The notes under the pieces were generated by a model. The model made no database searches, was not told the DNA's origin, and saw nothing but the letters and a program-made list of their open reading frames with translations. A stretch of 64,000 nt of DNA from the NCBI RefSeq assembly GCF_012927345.1, contig NZ_JABBGJ010000008.1:124001-188000 (forward strand). Reading direction: 5' to 3'. The DNA comes from Paraburkholderia polaris. Its GTDB lineage: Bacteria > Pseudomonadota > Gammaproteobacteria > Burkholderiales > Burkholderiaceae. The position numbers and the translations under genes are program-made. Positions 17,523 through 26,722 of the stretch are shown here, piece after piece; position 1 is the first letter of the stretch; the number at the start of each line of letters is the position of its first letter.

Positions 17523-17897
17523 TCAGCCCGCGCGCAAGGTCGGATCGGCCGCCGCGCGCCAGCTCAACGCCTTGGCTCGCTGGTCGGTGAAGAACGCAAC
17601 CCACTGATTACGCACCTGCGGGTCGGTGCTCACCCCTTGACTCGTATAGCGCTGCGCAAGCGACGCCTGGAACGCGCAGTAATCGTCCTTCGACAGCTTG
17701 CCGCGCCGGTTCGCCACGTACGCATCGAACAGCGTCGCGTAGACGCCTTGCGCGTCGTTGCCGTAGTCGACGGTCTGGGCACTGCACATCTGTTGCAACG
17801 ATGCGAACGAGGGCGCGCCCATCGTTCCGTTCAGGCTCGGCGAGCTGACGCATCCCGCCATGAGCGCAGCGGCGCCGATCATCCAAAGTCCACGCAT
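17523..17897 (-). CDS. Predicted small lipoprotein
   Basis: 124 residues with a short N-terminal hydrophobic segment ending in the lipobox LMAGC, so Cys16 should be lipidated and the mature protein anchored in the envelope. The rest has no family that I recognise; it contains a helical YATLFDAYVANRRGKLSKDDYCAFQASLAQRY region. It converges on the TetR gene and is divergent from glpD, with which it shares the GlpR-site-bearing spacer. Function unknown. Confidence 0.7.
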   Translation of the reverse strand: MRGLWMIGAAALMAGCVSSPSLNGTMGAPSFASLQQMCSAQTVDYGNDAQGVYATLFDAYVANRRGKLSKDDYCAFQASLAQRYTSQGVSTDPQVRNQWVAFFTDQRAKALSWRAAADPTLRAG

Positions 17898-18005
17898 GAA
17901 TTCACCTCGAAATGGCTCTTGCCGAGAGTATCGTCCGTGGCCGCGCGTTACGCCACCACCTTAGCCAACCGCTAGAGGGCCGCCTAAGAAAACCGAACTT
18001 TACTT

Positions 18006-18060
18006 TTTCGAATATGTTCATTAAAGTTCGAAAACGAACACTATCAGTTCGATAGTTTTT
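18006..18060. promoter_or_regulatory. GlpR-type operator cluster upstream of glpD
   Basis: GTTCG-AAAA-CGAAC at 18026-18039 matches the half-sites of known GlpR operators (TGTTCG/CGAACA). A second inverted repeat, ACTATC-agttc-GATAGT, follows at 18040-18056, and a partial TTCGAATATGTTC lies at 18008-18020. The cluster ends 19 bp before glpD, where repressor binding would block transcription. Confidence 0.7.
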
Positions 18061-18078
18061 CCAAACCGCTTTCCGAAG

Positions 18079-19629
18079 ATGACGCAGGGGACACAGCAGG
18101 TGACGCAAGGCTCGAGATACGATTTGCTCGTCGTGGGCGGCGGGATCAACGGCGCAGGCATCGCACGCGATGCGGCGGGCCGCGGCCTGTCGGTGCTGCT
18201 CTGCGAACAGGACGATCTGGCGGCACATACGTCGTCGGCCAGTACCAAGCTGATTCACGGCGGCCTGCGCTACCTCGAGTACCGCGAGTTCGGGCTGGTG
18301 CGCAAAGCCCTGCAGGAGCGCGAAACGCTGCTGCGCGCCGCGCCACACATCATGTGGCCGCTGCGCTTCGTGATGCCGCACATGCCCGATCTGCGCCCGG
18401 CCTGGCTGATCCGCGCCGGCCTGTTCCTTTACGATCACCTCGCCAAACGCGAACTGCTGCCCGGCTCGCGCGGCATCGTCATGCGCAACCATCCTGCCGG
18501 CGCACCGCTGGTTGATTCGATCAAGCGCGGTTTCGTGTATTCGGATGGTTGGGTGAATGACGCGCGTCTGGTAGTACTGAACGCGCTGGATGCGCAGGAA
18601 CACGGCGCAAAGATTCTCACGCGCACCAAACTGCTGAGCGCGGTGCGCGCCGGTGGCGAATGGCGCGCGCAACTCAAGCGCGCGGACGGCACGATCCTCG
18701 ACGTGCGCGCTGCCTCGATCGCAAACGCCGCCGGTCCGTGGGTCGGCGAACTGCTGCATGGCGCGCTCGGCCGCGAGGCGACGCACAGCGTGCGCCTCGT
18801 AAAAGGCAGCCATATCGTCACACGGCGCCTGTTCGAACACGATCACGCGTATATCTTCCAGAATCCGGACAAGCGGATCATCTTCGCGATTCCGTACGAA
18901 CACGATTACACGCTGATTGGCACAACTGACCTCGAATATCGCGGCGACCCGTCGCAAGTAGCGATCGACGCCGACGAAATACAGTACCTGTGCGACTCGA
19001 TCAACCGCTACTTCAAGCAGAAGATCTCGCCGCAAGACGTGCGCTGGACCTACTCGGGCGTGCGTCCGCTGCTCGAGGAAGAAGGCGCGGACAACCCGTC
19101 GGCGGTCACGCGCGATTACTCGCTCGAACTCGACGCGCCTGCGGGCGAAGCACCGCTTCTGTCCGTGTTCGGCGGCAAGATCACGACGTTCCGCAAGCTG
19201 GCTGAAGAAGCCGTCGACAAACTCGGGTACGCGCTGCATAAGAGCACGCCTTCTTGGACGGCCGGTGCGCCGTTGCCCGGTGGCGACATTCCGCAAGCCA
19301 ACTTCGAGCGCTTCCTCGCCGGCTTCAAACAGCAGAATGCGTGGCTGCCCGCCGATCTGGCTCACCGCCTCGCTCGTGCGTACGGCACGCGCGTAAAGCA
19401 TGTCATTGGCCAGGCGCGCTCGGTGGCCGACCTCGGCCGCGCTTTCGCGCCGGGTCTTTACGAAGCCGAACTCACTTACCTTCGCGACGCCGAATGGGCG
19501 CGCAGCGCGCAGGACGTGCTGTGGCGCCGCTCGAAACTCGGCCTGCACGTCGAACCGGGCACGCTCGATTCAATCACACACGACATTGACACGTGGTTCG
19601 CCCGCGAGCCGGTGCGGCAGAACGCTTAG
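18079..19629 (+). CDS. glpD: Aerobic glycerol-3-phosphate dehydrogenase
   Basis: FAD-dependent membrane-associated enzyme that oxidises glycerol-3-phosphate to dihydroxyacetone phosphate and passes electrons to ubiquinone. It has 516 residues, close to the usual 500. The FAD-binding fold is VVGGGINGAGIARDAAGRG (about 18-36); STKLIHGGLRYLE and the YTLIGTTDLEYRGDP and GGKITTFRKLAEEAVD blocks are GlpD signatures. The GlpR-like repeats just upstream suggest repression without glycerol-3-phosphate. It leads the glpD-glpK-glpF series, but a 342-bp spacer with tandem repeats separates it from glpK. Confidence 0.95.
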   Translation: MTQGTQQVTQGSRYDLLVVGGGINGAGIARDAAGRGLSVLLCEQDDLAAHTSSASTKLIHGGLRYLEYREFGLVRKALQERETLLRAAPHIMWPLRFVMPHMPDLRPAWLIRAGLFLYDHLAKRELLPGSRGIVMRNHPAGAPLVDSIKRGFVYSDGWVNDARLVVLNALDAQEHGAKILTRTKLLSAVRAGGEWRAQLKRADGTILDVRAASIANAAGPWVGELLHGALGREATHSVRLVKGSHIVTRRLFEHDHAYIFQNPDKRIIFAIPYEHDYTLIGTTDLEYRGDPSQVAIDADEIQYLCDSINRYFKQKISPQDVRWTYSGVRPLLEEEGADNPSAVTRDYSLELDAPAGEAPLLSVFGGKITTFRKLAEEAVDKLGYALHKSTPSWTAGAPLPGGDIPQANFERFLAGFKQQNAWLPADLAHRLARAYGTRVKHVIGQARSVADLGRAFAPGLYEAELTYLRDAEWARSAQDVLWRRSKLGLHVEPGTLDSITHDIDTWFAREPVRQNA

Positions 19630-19643
19630 TTCGGCCACACTCA

Positions 19644-19760
19644 GTTGCGTCGCTGAGTTGCGTCGCTAAGTTACGTCGCTGAGTTGCGTCGCTGAGTTAC
19701 GTCACTAAGTTATATCACTGAGTTACGCCATTTAGTTACGCCATTTAGTTACGGCCATTC
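19644..19760. repeat. 13-bp tandem repeat between glpD and glpK
   Basis: Nine consecutive 13-bp units begin at 19644, starting from GTTGCGTCGCTGA and drifting through GTTACGTCGCTGA and GTTACGTCACTAA to GTTACGCCATTTA and a last diverged copy. The gradual change along the array suggests old expansion. The tract begins 15 bp after glpD and is not in any gene. Copy number may vary between strains. Confidence 0.9.
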
Positions 19761-19804
19761 AATTTGGCCGCCAGGTCGGGCCATAGCAACGCGGCCTGAC
19801 TGCT

Positions 19805-19834
19805 TGCATGAACCTGCATGAACCTGCATGAACC
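19805..19834. repeat. 10-bp repeat TGCATGAACC, three copies
   Basis: Three exact copies in the glpD-glpK spacer, 45 bp after the 13-bp array and 138 bp before glpK. No role can be assigned. Confidence 0.8.
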
Positions 19835-19971
19835 GAATCGATTTTCACCCCTCGGCTACTGGCAAAGCCGGGACGCACAACCACAAGCTGTTGCAGCCCG
19901 CTTAAAACAACAAGCCGTTCCCGTCGCCGGTCAACAGTCCGGCGATTCATAAAACGCATGGAGAAGAGACA

Positions 19972-21471
19972 ATGCAGGATCAGTACATCCTCGCGCTTGA
20001 CCAAGGCACCACCAGCTCACGCGCGATGCTGTTCGACCGGCTCGGCAATATCGTGTCGACCGCACAGAAAGAGTTCCAGCAAATCTATCCGCGTCCGGGT
20101 TGGGTCGAGCACGACCCGCAGGAAATCTGGTCGACGCAGGCCGGCGTCGCCGCCGAAGCCGTCACACGCGCCGGCATGAACGGTACGTCGATCGCTGCGA
20201 TCGGCATTACCAATCAACGTGAGACCACCATCGTGTGGGACCGCGAAACCGGCCACCCGATCTATAACGCGATCGTCTGGCAAGACCGCCGCACTGCCGA
20301 CTTCTGCGACCAGCTTAAAGAGCAAGGCCTCGAAGAAAAAGTCCGCGCGAAAACCGGCCTGCCGATCGACTCGTACTTCTCCGCGACCAAGATCCGCTGG
20401 ATTCTCGACAACGTCGAAGGCGCACGCGAAAAAGCGAAGCAAGGCCGTCTCGCCTTCGGCACGGTGGATAGCTGGCTGGTGTGGAATTTCACCAAGGGCG
20501 GCCTGCATGTCACCGACGTGACCAACGCATCGCGCACCATGCTGTTCAACATCCACACGCTGAAGTGGGACGACGAGTTGCTCGAAGCGCTCGACATTCC
20601 GCGCAACATGCTGCCGGAAGTGCGTGCGTCGTCGGAAGTGTACGGGCCGACCAAGACCACCGTGTTCGCCTCCAAGATTCCGCTCGCGGGCATCGCCGGC
20701 GACCAGCATGCGGCCCTGTTCGGCCAGATGTGCACGGAGTCGGGCATGGTGAAGAACACCTACGGTACCGGCTGCTTCCTCGTGATGAACACTGGCGACA
20801 AGCCGATCGAATCGAAGAACAATCTCGTCACTACGATTGCATGGCAAATCGGCGATCAGATCAACTATGCACTCGAAGGCAGCATCTTCATCGGCGGCGC
20901 TGTGGTGCAATGGCTGCGCGATGGCCTTGGCATCATCAAGAACGCCGCTGAAATCGAATCGCTGGCGCGCAGTGTGTCGCACAGCGACGGCGTATATCTG
21001 GTGCCCGCGTTTGCAGGCCTCGGCGCGCCGCACTGGAACGCCCGCGCGCGCGGCACGCTGTTCGGCGTGACGCGCGGCACAAGCTCGGCGCATATCGCCC
21101 GCGCCGCGCTCGACTCGATCGCCTATCAATCGCTCGACGTGCTGAAGGCGATGGAAGCCGACTCCGGCATTCGCATCGGCGAATTGCGCGTGGACGGCGG
21201 CGCTTGCGCGAACAATTTGCTGATGCAATTCCAGGCGGACATTCTCGGCGTCGACGCAGTGCGCCCGAAGGTATCGGAGACGACCGCATTGGGCGCGGCG
21301 TATCTGGCCGGTCTCGCGGTCGGCTACTGGAAAGACGTGAACGAACTGAAAAGCCAGTGGGCGCTCGATCGCCGTTTCACGCCTGCCTTGCCGCACGCCG
21401 ACGTCAAGGAATGCCTCGACGGCTGGAAGCGCGCGATTCGCGCCGCGAAGGCCTGGGCCGACACGCCCTGA
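19972..21471 (+). CDS. glpK: Glycerol kinase
   Basis: FGGY-family kinase of 499 residues that makes glycerol-3-phosphate from glycerol and ATP in the cytoplasm. Diagnostic segments include [13 protein letters not shown] at the N-terminal phosphate loop, [28 protein letters not shown], and the C-terminal [35 protein letters not shown] ribosome binding site precedes the ATG. glpF follows after 92 bp with a hairpin between (21512-21534), so cotranscription is likely. Family knowledge: activity is often controlled by fructose-1,6-bisphosphate; that cannot be judged here. Confidence 0.96.
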   Translation: MQDQYILALDQGTTSSRAMLFDRLGNIVSTAQKEFQQIYPRPGWVEHDPQEIWSTQAGVAAEAVTRAGMNGTSIAAIGITNQRETTIVWDRETGHPIYNAIVWQDRRTADFCDQLKEQGLEEKVRAKTGLPIDSYFSATKIRWILDNVEGAREKAKQGRLAFGTVDSWLVWNFTKGGLHVTDVTNASRTMLFNIHTLKWDDELLEALDIPRNMLPEVRASSEVYGPTKTTVFASKIPLAGIAGDQHAALFGQMCTESGMVKNTYGTGCFLVMNTGDKPIESKNNLVTTIAWQIGDQINYALEGSIFIGGAVVQWLRDGLGIIKNAAEIESLARSVSHSDGVYLVPAFAGLGAPHWNARARGTLFGVTRGTSSAHIARAALDSIAYQSLDVLKAMEADSGIRIGELRVDGGACANNLLMQFQADILGVDAVRPKVSETTALGAAYLAGLAVGYWKDVNELKSQWALDRRFTPALPHADVKECLDGWKRAIRAAKAWADTP

Positions 21472-21511
21472 CTGCATTCCAACAGTTCAATAAGTCACTT
21501 TTCGACATAAC

Positions 21512-21534
21512 GAAGCCGCTTATCCCGCGGCTTC
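21512..21534 (+). other. Stem-loop between glpK and glpF
   Basis: Perfect 8-bp stem (21512-21519 with 21527-21534) with a 7-nt loop and no T run. More likely an mRNA-stabilising or attenuating hairpin within the glpKF transcript than a full terminator. Confidence 0.5.
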
Positions 21535-21563
21535 CCTAACAACTATATTTCGGATAACCAACG

Positions 21564-22277
21564 ATGTCTCCTTACATTGCGGAATTCATCGGCACTGCGC
21601 TCCTGGTGCTGCTCGGCAACGGCGCAGTCGCCAACGTGCTCCTCGCGCGCACCAAAGGTAAAGGCGCGGACCTGATTGTGATCGTGATGGGCTGGGCGAT
21701 GGCTGTGTTCATCGCCGTGTACGTCACCGCATCGTACAGCGGCGCGCACCTGAATCCTGTGGTGACGATCAGCCTCGCGCTGGCAGGCAAATTCGCGTGG
21801 ATGAAAGTACCCGGCTACATCGCGGCGCAGATGCTCGGCGGTATGGCGGGCGCCCTGCTCGTGTGGGTCGCGTATCGTCAGCACTTCAACAAGGAAGGCG
21901 ATGCCGACGTGAAGCTCGGCGTGTTCTGCACGTCGCCCGCGATTCGCAGCGTGCCACATAACCTGCTCACCGAAATGATTGCGACTTTCGTGCTGATTCT
22001 CGGCGTGCTGTATCTGGCTTCGCCGCAAGTCGGCCTGGGCGCACTCGACGCGCTGCCGGTCGGTTTGCTCGTGCTCGGCATCGGCATTTCGCTCGGTGGC
22101 CCGACCGGTTACGCGATGAGCCCGGCGCGCGACCTGTCGCCGCGTCTGATGCACGCGCTGCTGCCGATTCCGGGCAAGCGCGACAGCGACTGGCGTTATT
22201 CGTGGATTCCGGTGTGCGGTCCGCTGCTGGGCGGCGCGCTGGCAACGGCGTTGTATCTGTACCTGCACGCGCACTGA
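21564..22277 (+). CDS. glpF: Glycerol facilitator (aquaglyceroporin) with altered NPA boxes
   Basis: MIP-family channel of 237 residues with six membrane helices and two re-entrant half-helices. It admits glycerol across the inner membrane and sits directly after glpK. The two signature boxes deviate: HLNPVVTIS (Asn64-Pro65-Val66) instead of NPA, and AMSPARDLSPR (Ser186-Pro187-Ala188) instead of NPA. The selectivity-filter Arg189 and the following Asp typical of glycerol channels are kept. Loss of the second Asn is unusual, since both asparagines normally orient the substrate in the pore centre. Confidence 0.88.
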   Translation: MSPYIAEFIGTALLVLLGNGAVANVLLARTKGKGADLIVIVMGWAMAVFIAVYVTASYSGAHLNPVVTISLALAGKFAWMKVPGYIAAQMLGGMAGALLVWVAYRQHFNKEGDADVKLGVFCTSPAIRSVPHNLLTEMIATFVLILGVLYLASPQVGLGALDALPVGLLVLGIGISLGGPTGYAMSPARDLSPRLMHALLPIPGKRDSDWRYSWIPVCGPLLGGALATALYLYLHAH

Positions 22278-22486
22278 TCCTGCGGCGCACATAGGGGCGC
22301 CGCATAGGGTGCATATAGGGCGCGCACGAGGCGTAACTAAACGCACGCTTAAGGTGCAAATAAGCGCCGACGGAAAGCGACGGCACCGCGCACGCGGCGC
22401 CAAAGCACGTATCATGATGCTTTCAATCTCCGCGTATGAGCTTGCACCTGTCTTGCTCGCGTGCCTCTCGCTTTCCGCTTTAAAGC

Positions 22487-23173
22487 ATGATCGACCACCT
22501 CATCTGTGACTGCGACGGCGTGCTCGTCGACAGCGAAATCATCGCTGACCGCGTGATGCTCGAAACGCTGTCTGCCACCTTCCCCGGTCTCGACTTCGAA
22601 CCCGTCGTCAAGACGGCGTTCGGCCAGCAGACCTCGCGCTTTCTCGAAGGCATCGAGAAGTCGTTCGATATCACGCTGCCGGCCGATTTCTTCAATACGA
22701 TCGAACACAACGTCGAGCTCGCGCTCGCGGCATCGCTCAGTCCGATCAATGGCGTGCGCGACGCATTGCAACGCGTGACGCTGCCGGCCGCTGTCGTGTC
22801 GAACAGCCGGACGGCGCGCGTGAATGCGTCGGTGCGGCGCGCGGGTTTGCAGCAGATTTTCGGCGAACGGATATTCAGCGCCGAACAGGTGGCGCGGCCG
22901 AAGCCTTATCCGGATGTGTATTTGTTCGCGGCGAAGGCGCTAGGTGTGGAGCCGGCGCGATGCATCGTCGTGGAAGATAGCGTGGCCGGTTTGAATGCGG
23001 CGCGCGCGGCGGGCATGAAGACGATTGCCTTCGTGGGTGCGAGTCATATCCCCGACGGTTACGCGGATGCACTGCGCAAGATGGGCATGACACGCATCAT
23101 GAAGCATATGGATGAGTTGCCTGCGCTGGTTGAAGCTGGCGTGCGTGGTGAGTTTGGCGACGTGCAGTCGTAA
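22487..23173 (+). CDS. HAD-superfamily phosphatase (subfamily IA)
   Basis: A 228-residue hydrolase of the beta-phosphoglucomutase/phosphatase type. Motif I is DCDGVLVDSE (nucleophile Asp8, general acid Asp10), motif II is VVSNS, motif III the RPKPYPDVY lysine, and motif IV VEDSVAGLNAARAAG. The alpha-helical cap lies between residues 15 and 85. Such enzymes dephosphorylate small sugar phosphates; the place after glpF hints at a polyol or sugar phosphate, but this is inference only. An intrinsic terminator follows at 23240-23277. Confidence 0.85.
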   Translation: MIDHLICDCDGVLVDSEIIADRVMLETLSATFPGLDFEPVVKTAFGQQTSRFLEGIEKSFDITLPADFFNTIEHNVELALAASLSPINGVRDALQRVTLPAAVVSNSRTARVNASVRRAGLQQIFGERIFSAEQVARPKPYPDVYLFAAKALGVEPARCIVVEDSVAGLNAARAAGMKTIAFVGASHIPDGYADALRKMGMTRIMKHMDELPALVEAGVRGEFGDVQS

Positions 23174-23239
23174 CGAGGCAGCAACAGAAAAACCGGCTGT
23201 AATAGCCGGCTTCAGGCCTCAGGCCTCAGGCTGCTGACC

Positions 23240-23277
23240 AACCCCACGTTTTTTCCGAGCGTGGGGTTTGTTTTTTT
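23240..23277 (+). terminator. Intrinsic terminator after the HAD phosphatase gene
   Basis: A perfect 9-bp stem (23240-23248 with 23260-23268) followed by TTTG and seven T residues. A second short CCGGCT hairpin lies just before it at about 23195. Confidence 0.88.
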
Positions 23278-23394
23278 CAAACGCGCGAGAGTGCGTCGAG
23301 TTCGCGCCGGTCGGTGCCATTGTCCGGCGCGACAAAGCGTTCGCGTTCAACAAGCGCAAACCCATTCACCGCACGCGGCGCACCCCTTAACGCA

Positions 23395-24129
23395 TCAAGC
23401 CTCGACGGCCACGCATTCGCGCGCCGTCGCCAGCGCCTGGCGGAATTCCACCAGTTCAGCGATCGTAAGCATCGGCAGATTGTGTTGTTGAGCGAAGCGC
23501 TCCACGTCCGCACCGCGCGTCATCGTGCCGTCTGCGTTCATCAGCTCGCACAGCACGCCGGCCGGCTTCAGACCCGCGAGAATCGCCAGATCGACCGTGC
23601 CTTCGGTATGGCCGCGACGCGCGAGCACGCCACCCGGCTGCGCACGCAACGGGAACACGTGGCCTGGGCGCACGATATCGGCAGGCTTCGCCGTATCGTT
23701 GATGGCCGCGCGGATTGTCGTCACGCGATCGAGTGCGGACACGCCGGTGGTTACGCCATCGCGTGCTTCGATCGAGACCGTGAACGCGGTGCCATGGCGG
23801 CTTTCGTTATTGACGGCCATTGGCGGCAGTTCGAGTGCGCGAATCTTGTCGTCGGGCAGGCACAAACAGACGATGCCGCTGCATTCGCGGATCAGCAAGG
23901 CCATGGTTTCGACGGAAAGACGCTCGGCTGAGACGATCAGATCGGCTTCGTTCTCGCGGTCGTGATCGTCTTGCAGGACGACAGCGCGACCATCGCGCAT
24001 GGCTTGCAGCGCAGCGGCGATACGCGGCGGAACGGGTTCGGTGGCGAGCAGCGGGAGATCGAGAATTGCGCTGTCCGCAATCACCGACGGTGCAGGAAAA
24101 GTAGCAAAGGACATAGTTGAAACGCTCAT
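23395..24129 (-). CDS. ribB: 3,4-dihydroxy-2-butanone 4-phosphate synthase
   Basis: A 244-residue stand-alone RibB; there is no GTP cyclohydrolase II domain. It converts ribulose-5-phosphate to the four-carbon precursor of riboflavin. Motifs: [16 protein letters not shown] with the acidic metal-binding loop, [59 protein letters not shown], and [13 protein letters not shown]. An FMN riboswitch 130 nt upstream (24263-24439) indicates feedback control by FMN. A second RibBA in the main riboflavin operon elsewhere is common in this group and this copy may be the FMN-tuned supplement. Confidence 0.95.
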   Translation of the reverse strand: MSVSTMSFATFPAPSVIADSAILDLPLLATEPVPPRIAAALQAMRDGRAVVLQDDHDRENEADLIVSAERLSVETMALLIRECSGIVCLCLPDDKIRALELPPMAVNNESRHGTAFTVSIEARDGVTTGVSALDRVTTIRAAINDTAKPADIVRPGHVFPLRAQPGGVLARRGHTEGTVDLAILAGLKPAGVLCELMNADGTMTRGADVERFAQQHNLPMLTIAELVEFRQALATARECVAVEA

Positions 24130-24262
24130 CGCAAAAGTTGGGCGAAAAACGTTTCAGGGCATTGCAAACAGACAAAGACGCGCCGTTGAACGCCGAACAA
24201 AGCGACGCTCGCGCACCGCTCCAACCTCTAGCGGCGCCACGGAAACGAACATGACTATCTGC

Positions 24263-24439
24263 ACATCTTCTTCCATCCGGACTCTAACCGTCGGCTCTGG
24301 CTTCTCACCAGATCTGCTGACCCCGCGCGGCTTTCGGTACGCTGAAAGCCAAATGAATGCGGGCGCTCGCGGGCTCACCGGCTCACGCTTTCGCGCTGCC
24401 GGCATACCGCCGGTGGGGAATTTCGCCCCGCCCTGAAGA
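24263..24439 (-). ncRNA. FMN riboswitch (RFN element) controlling ribB
   Basis: Read on the minus strand from 24439, the segment carries the conserved RFN blocks in order: GGGCGGGGCGAAATTCCCC, ACCGGCGGT, AGCCCGCGAGCG, GGTCAGCAGATCTGGTGAG, AGCCAGAGCCGACGGTTAG and AGTCCGGATGGAAGAAG. These match the six-helix FMN aptamer consensus almost base for base. The aptamer ends about 133 nt before the ribB ATG, leaving room for an expression platform, which I could not resolve as a clear terminator. FMN binding should lower ribB expression. Confidence 0.96.
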
Positions 24440-24577
24440 CGCACTGATTGCCGGATCGACCGGCTGGCAAAGGATACAACAGTCGCGCGGAACCTGCAGC
24501 GCAACCCTACTGATTAGACGGACATCTCTGCTTCGGAGCCGATCCTTGCAGCACATCCGCCTGAAAAACCTCATTCA

Positions 24578-25267
24578 TCAGACCGGCGCGGCCTGGCGTG
24601 TCAATTCGTGCGGCGCAGGCACGTCCCAGCGCGGCGGCGTTTCCGCCTTCAGTGTCACGCGAAACGCGCGCGCTTCGGTGTCACCGGGATTGCGCAGGCT
24701 GTGCGGCTGATCGGCGTCGAACACAATCGCGTCGCCCGTTGCCAACAATTGGCGCTGGTCGTGCACGCTGACTTCCAGCGTGCCTTCGCTCACCACCAGA
24801 TTCACCGTAGTGCCCGGCGCGCGGCGCGTGCCGGCTTCGGTATGCAACGGTGCGATACGCAACTCGTGAAACTCGGCGGCGGTCGGCTCGGCGTCGGGAT
24901 AAAGCGGCCGGGCCGAATAGCGGCCATTTGAACTGACAACACGCGACGAACGCTCTGCCGGCAAATGTTCGAAGCCGTTGGTCGCATGACGTCGCAAGAA
25001 CGCCGCCACCGATACCTTCAACGCCGACGCCACCTTGCACAGCACCTTGATCGACGGCACGCTGCGCGCCGACTCGATCTGCGCGAGCATCGCCCGCGAG
25101 ACGCCCGAAGCGCGGGCCAGGGCGTCGAGCGAAAGTTGGCGCTCGGCACGCAAACGGGCGAGATTCACGCCGACCAGATGTTCAAGAGCATCGAAGGGTT
25201 CTGCGGCACGCGGCGACGCATTAGTGTCAGCCGTGGGATCGCGAACCAGCGCAAGCGGGGAATGCAT
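24578..25267 (-). CDS. XRE-family regulator with C-terminal cupin
   Basis: 229 residues. An HTH_3 domain (about residues 34-88: ARLRAERQLSLDALARASGVSRAMLAQIESARSVPSIKVLCKVA) is followed by a cupin barrel (about 120-215, with GTTVNLVVSEGTLEV, GDAIVFDADQPHSLRNPGD). Proteins of this plan sense small metabolites through the cupin and usually regulate a neighbouring metabolic or transport gene. The nearest same-strand candidate is the MFS exporter upstream at 25525-26691, 257 bp away; the target is not shown. Confidence 0.82.
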   Translation of the reverse strand: MHSPLALVRDPTADTNASPRAAEPFDALEHLVGVNLARLRAERQLSLDALARASGVSRAMLAQIESARSVPSIKVLCKVASALKVSVAAFLRRHATNGFEHLPAERSSRVVSSNGRYSARPLYPDAEPTAAEFHELRIAPLHTEAGTRRAPGTTVNLVVSEGTLEVSVHDQRQLLATGDAIVFDADQPHSLRNPGDTEARAFRVTLKAETPPRWDVPAPHELTRQAAPV

Positions 25268-25524
25268 GATTGCCTCCAGGAGCGCCGCCGGACGGCGGGC
25301 AAGCGGTTAGTGGAAGCAAGATAGCATCGCGCCTCGCCGCGCCCAACGAAGTTATCTTCACACTGTTATCAGCATTGCGGAGGACGATTCTCGCAAAGCT
25401 TGTGCGAATTTTTCATATGGGCGTGTTCGGGGACCTGTTTGGCCGCAGATGAGCTCGAACATGCCAACGCGCGTACACGCACATTCAGGCACATCTGGCG
25501 AAATCAAGTGCGCCCCACACACAC

Positions 25525-26691
25525 TCAGGCGCGTAGCGCGACGGCCGATGCCGGCGCATCCATCCGCGCCGCGAACCACGTGAGCAACAAAGCCACCACG
25601 CTGACTGCCGCCGCGACCCACGGCAGCGTATCGAGCGAATGGCCGTGATTGATCACCAGACCGCCGAGCCACGCGCCGCCCGCATTGCCCACGTTGAACG
25701 CGCCGATGTTCAGTGTCGAAGCCAGATTCGGCGCGGCAGCGGCCTTTTCGACCACGCGCATCTGCAACGGCGGCACCGTGGCGAACGCAGCAATACCCCA
25801 CACGAAAATGGTAATCGCCGCGGCCACCTGCGAATGACTGGTGCGCGCGAAGATCGCCATCACCACCGCGAGCGCCACCAGAATGCCCATCAGCGAAGGC
25901 ATCAGCGCGCGGTCCGCAAGCTTGCCGCCCACGGTATTGCCGATCGTGAGGCCAATACCGAACAGCACAAGAATCAGCGTCACGCCACGCGGCGAGAAAC
26001 CGCTGACCTGCTCGAGAATCGGCGCGATATAGGTGAACACGACGAACACGCCGCCGAAGCCGAGCACGGTCATCGCGAGCGCGGTCCAGACTTGCGGATC
26101 CTTCAGCACGCGGACTTCGTGTCCCAAGCCGACCGGGCCGGAATCATGACGATTCGGCACAAGCAACGACACGCCCGCCAGCGACAGCACCCCAAACGCG
26201 CTGACGATCCAGAACGCCGCACGCCAGCCGAATTGCTGGCCGACGAAAGTGCCGAACGGCACGCCGAGCACATTGGCGAGTGTCAAACCGGTGAACATCA
26301 GCGCAATGGCGCTGGCCCGCTTTTCAGCCGGCACGAGCGAGGCCGCCGCCACCGCGCCGATGCCGAAGAACGACCCATGCGCGAACGACGTCACCACGCG
26401 CGCGATCATCAGCACGGAATAGCTGGACGCGATCGCGCACAGCGTGTTGCCGACGATGAACACCCCCATCAGCAGCTGCAACGCGAGCTTGCGCGGCATT
26501 TTGCTGGTAACCACCGCGAGCAGCGGCGCGCCGACGGCCACGCCCAGCGCATAGCCGCTCACCAGCAAACCGGCCGACGGAATCGACACGGCCAGATCTC
26601 GCGCGACCTCGGGCAGCAAGCCCATGATCACGAACTCGGTCGTGCCGATCGCGAAAGCGCTGATCGCTAGCGCGAGTAATGGAATGGGCAT
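25525..26691 (-). CDS. MFS exporter of the DHA1 (AraJ/YdhP-like) family
   Basis: Twelve-helix inner-membrane transporter of 388 residues. It opens with LALAISAFAIGTTEFVIMGLLPEVA, the hallmark of the arabinose-efflux/YdhP-like DHA1 group, and keeps ALGVAVGAPLLAVVTSKMPRK and the helix 5 region LTLANVLGVPFGTFVGQQFGWRAAFW. The family exports sugars, purines or drugs by proton antiport; the substrate is unknown. It lies 31 bp behind the VOC-family gene and is probably cotranscribed with it. Confidence 0.85.
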   Translation of the reverse strand: MPIPLLALAISAFAIGTTEFVIMGLLPEVARDLAVSIPSAGLLVSGYALGVAVGAPLLAVVTSKMPRKLALQLLMGVFIVGNTLCAIASSYSVLMIARVVTSFAHGSFFGIGAVAAASLVPAEKRASAIALMFTGLTLANVLGVPFGTFVGQQFGWRAAFWIVSAFGVLSLAGVSLLVPNRHDSGPVGLGHEVRVLKDPQVWTALAMTVLGFGGVFVVFTYIAPILEQVSGFSPRGVTLILVLFGIGLTIGNTVGGKLADRALMPSLMGILVALAVVMAIFARTSHSQVAAAITIFVWGIAAFATVPPLQMRVVEKAAAAPNLASTLNIGAFNVGNAGGAWLGGLVINHGHSLDTLPWVAAAVSVVALLLTWFAARMDAPASAVALRA

Positions 26692-26722
26692 TTTTCTACT
26701 CCTGGTTCTAAAGTTGAGCGTG

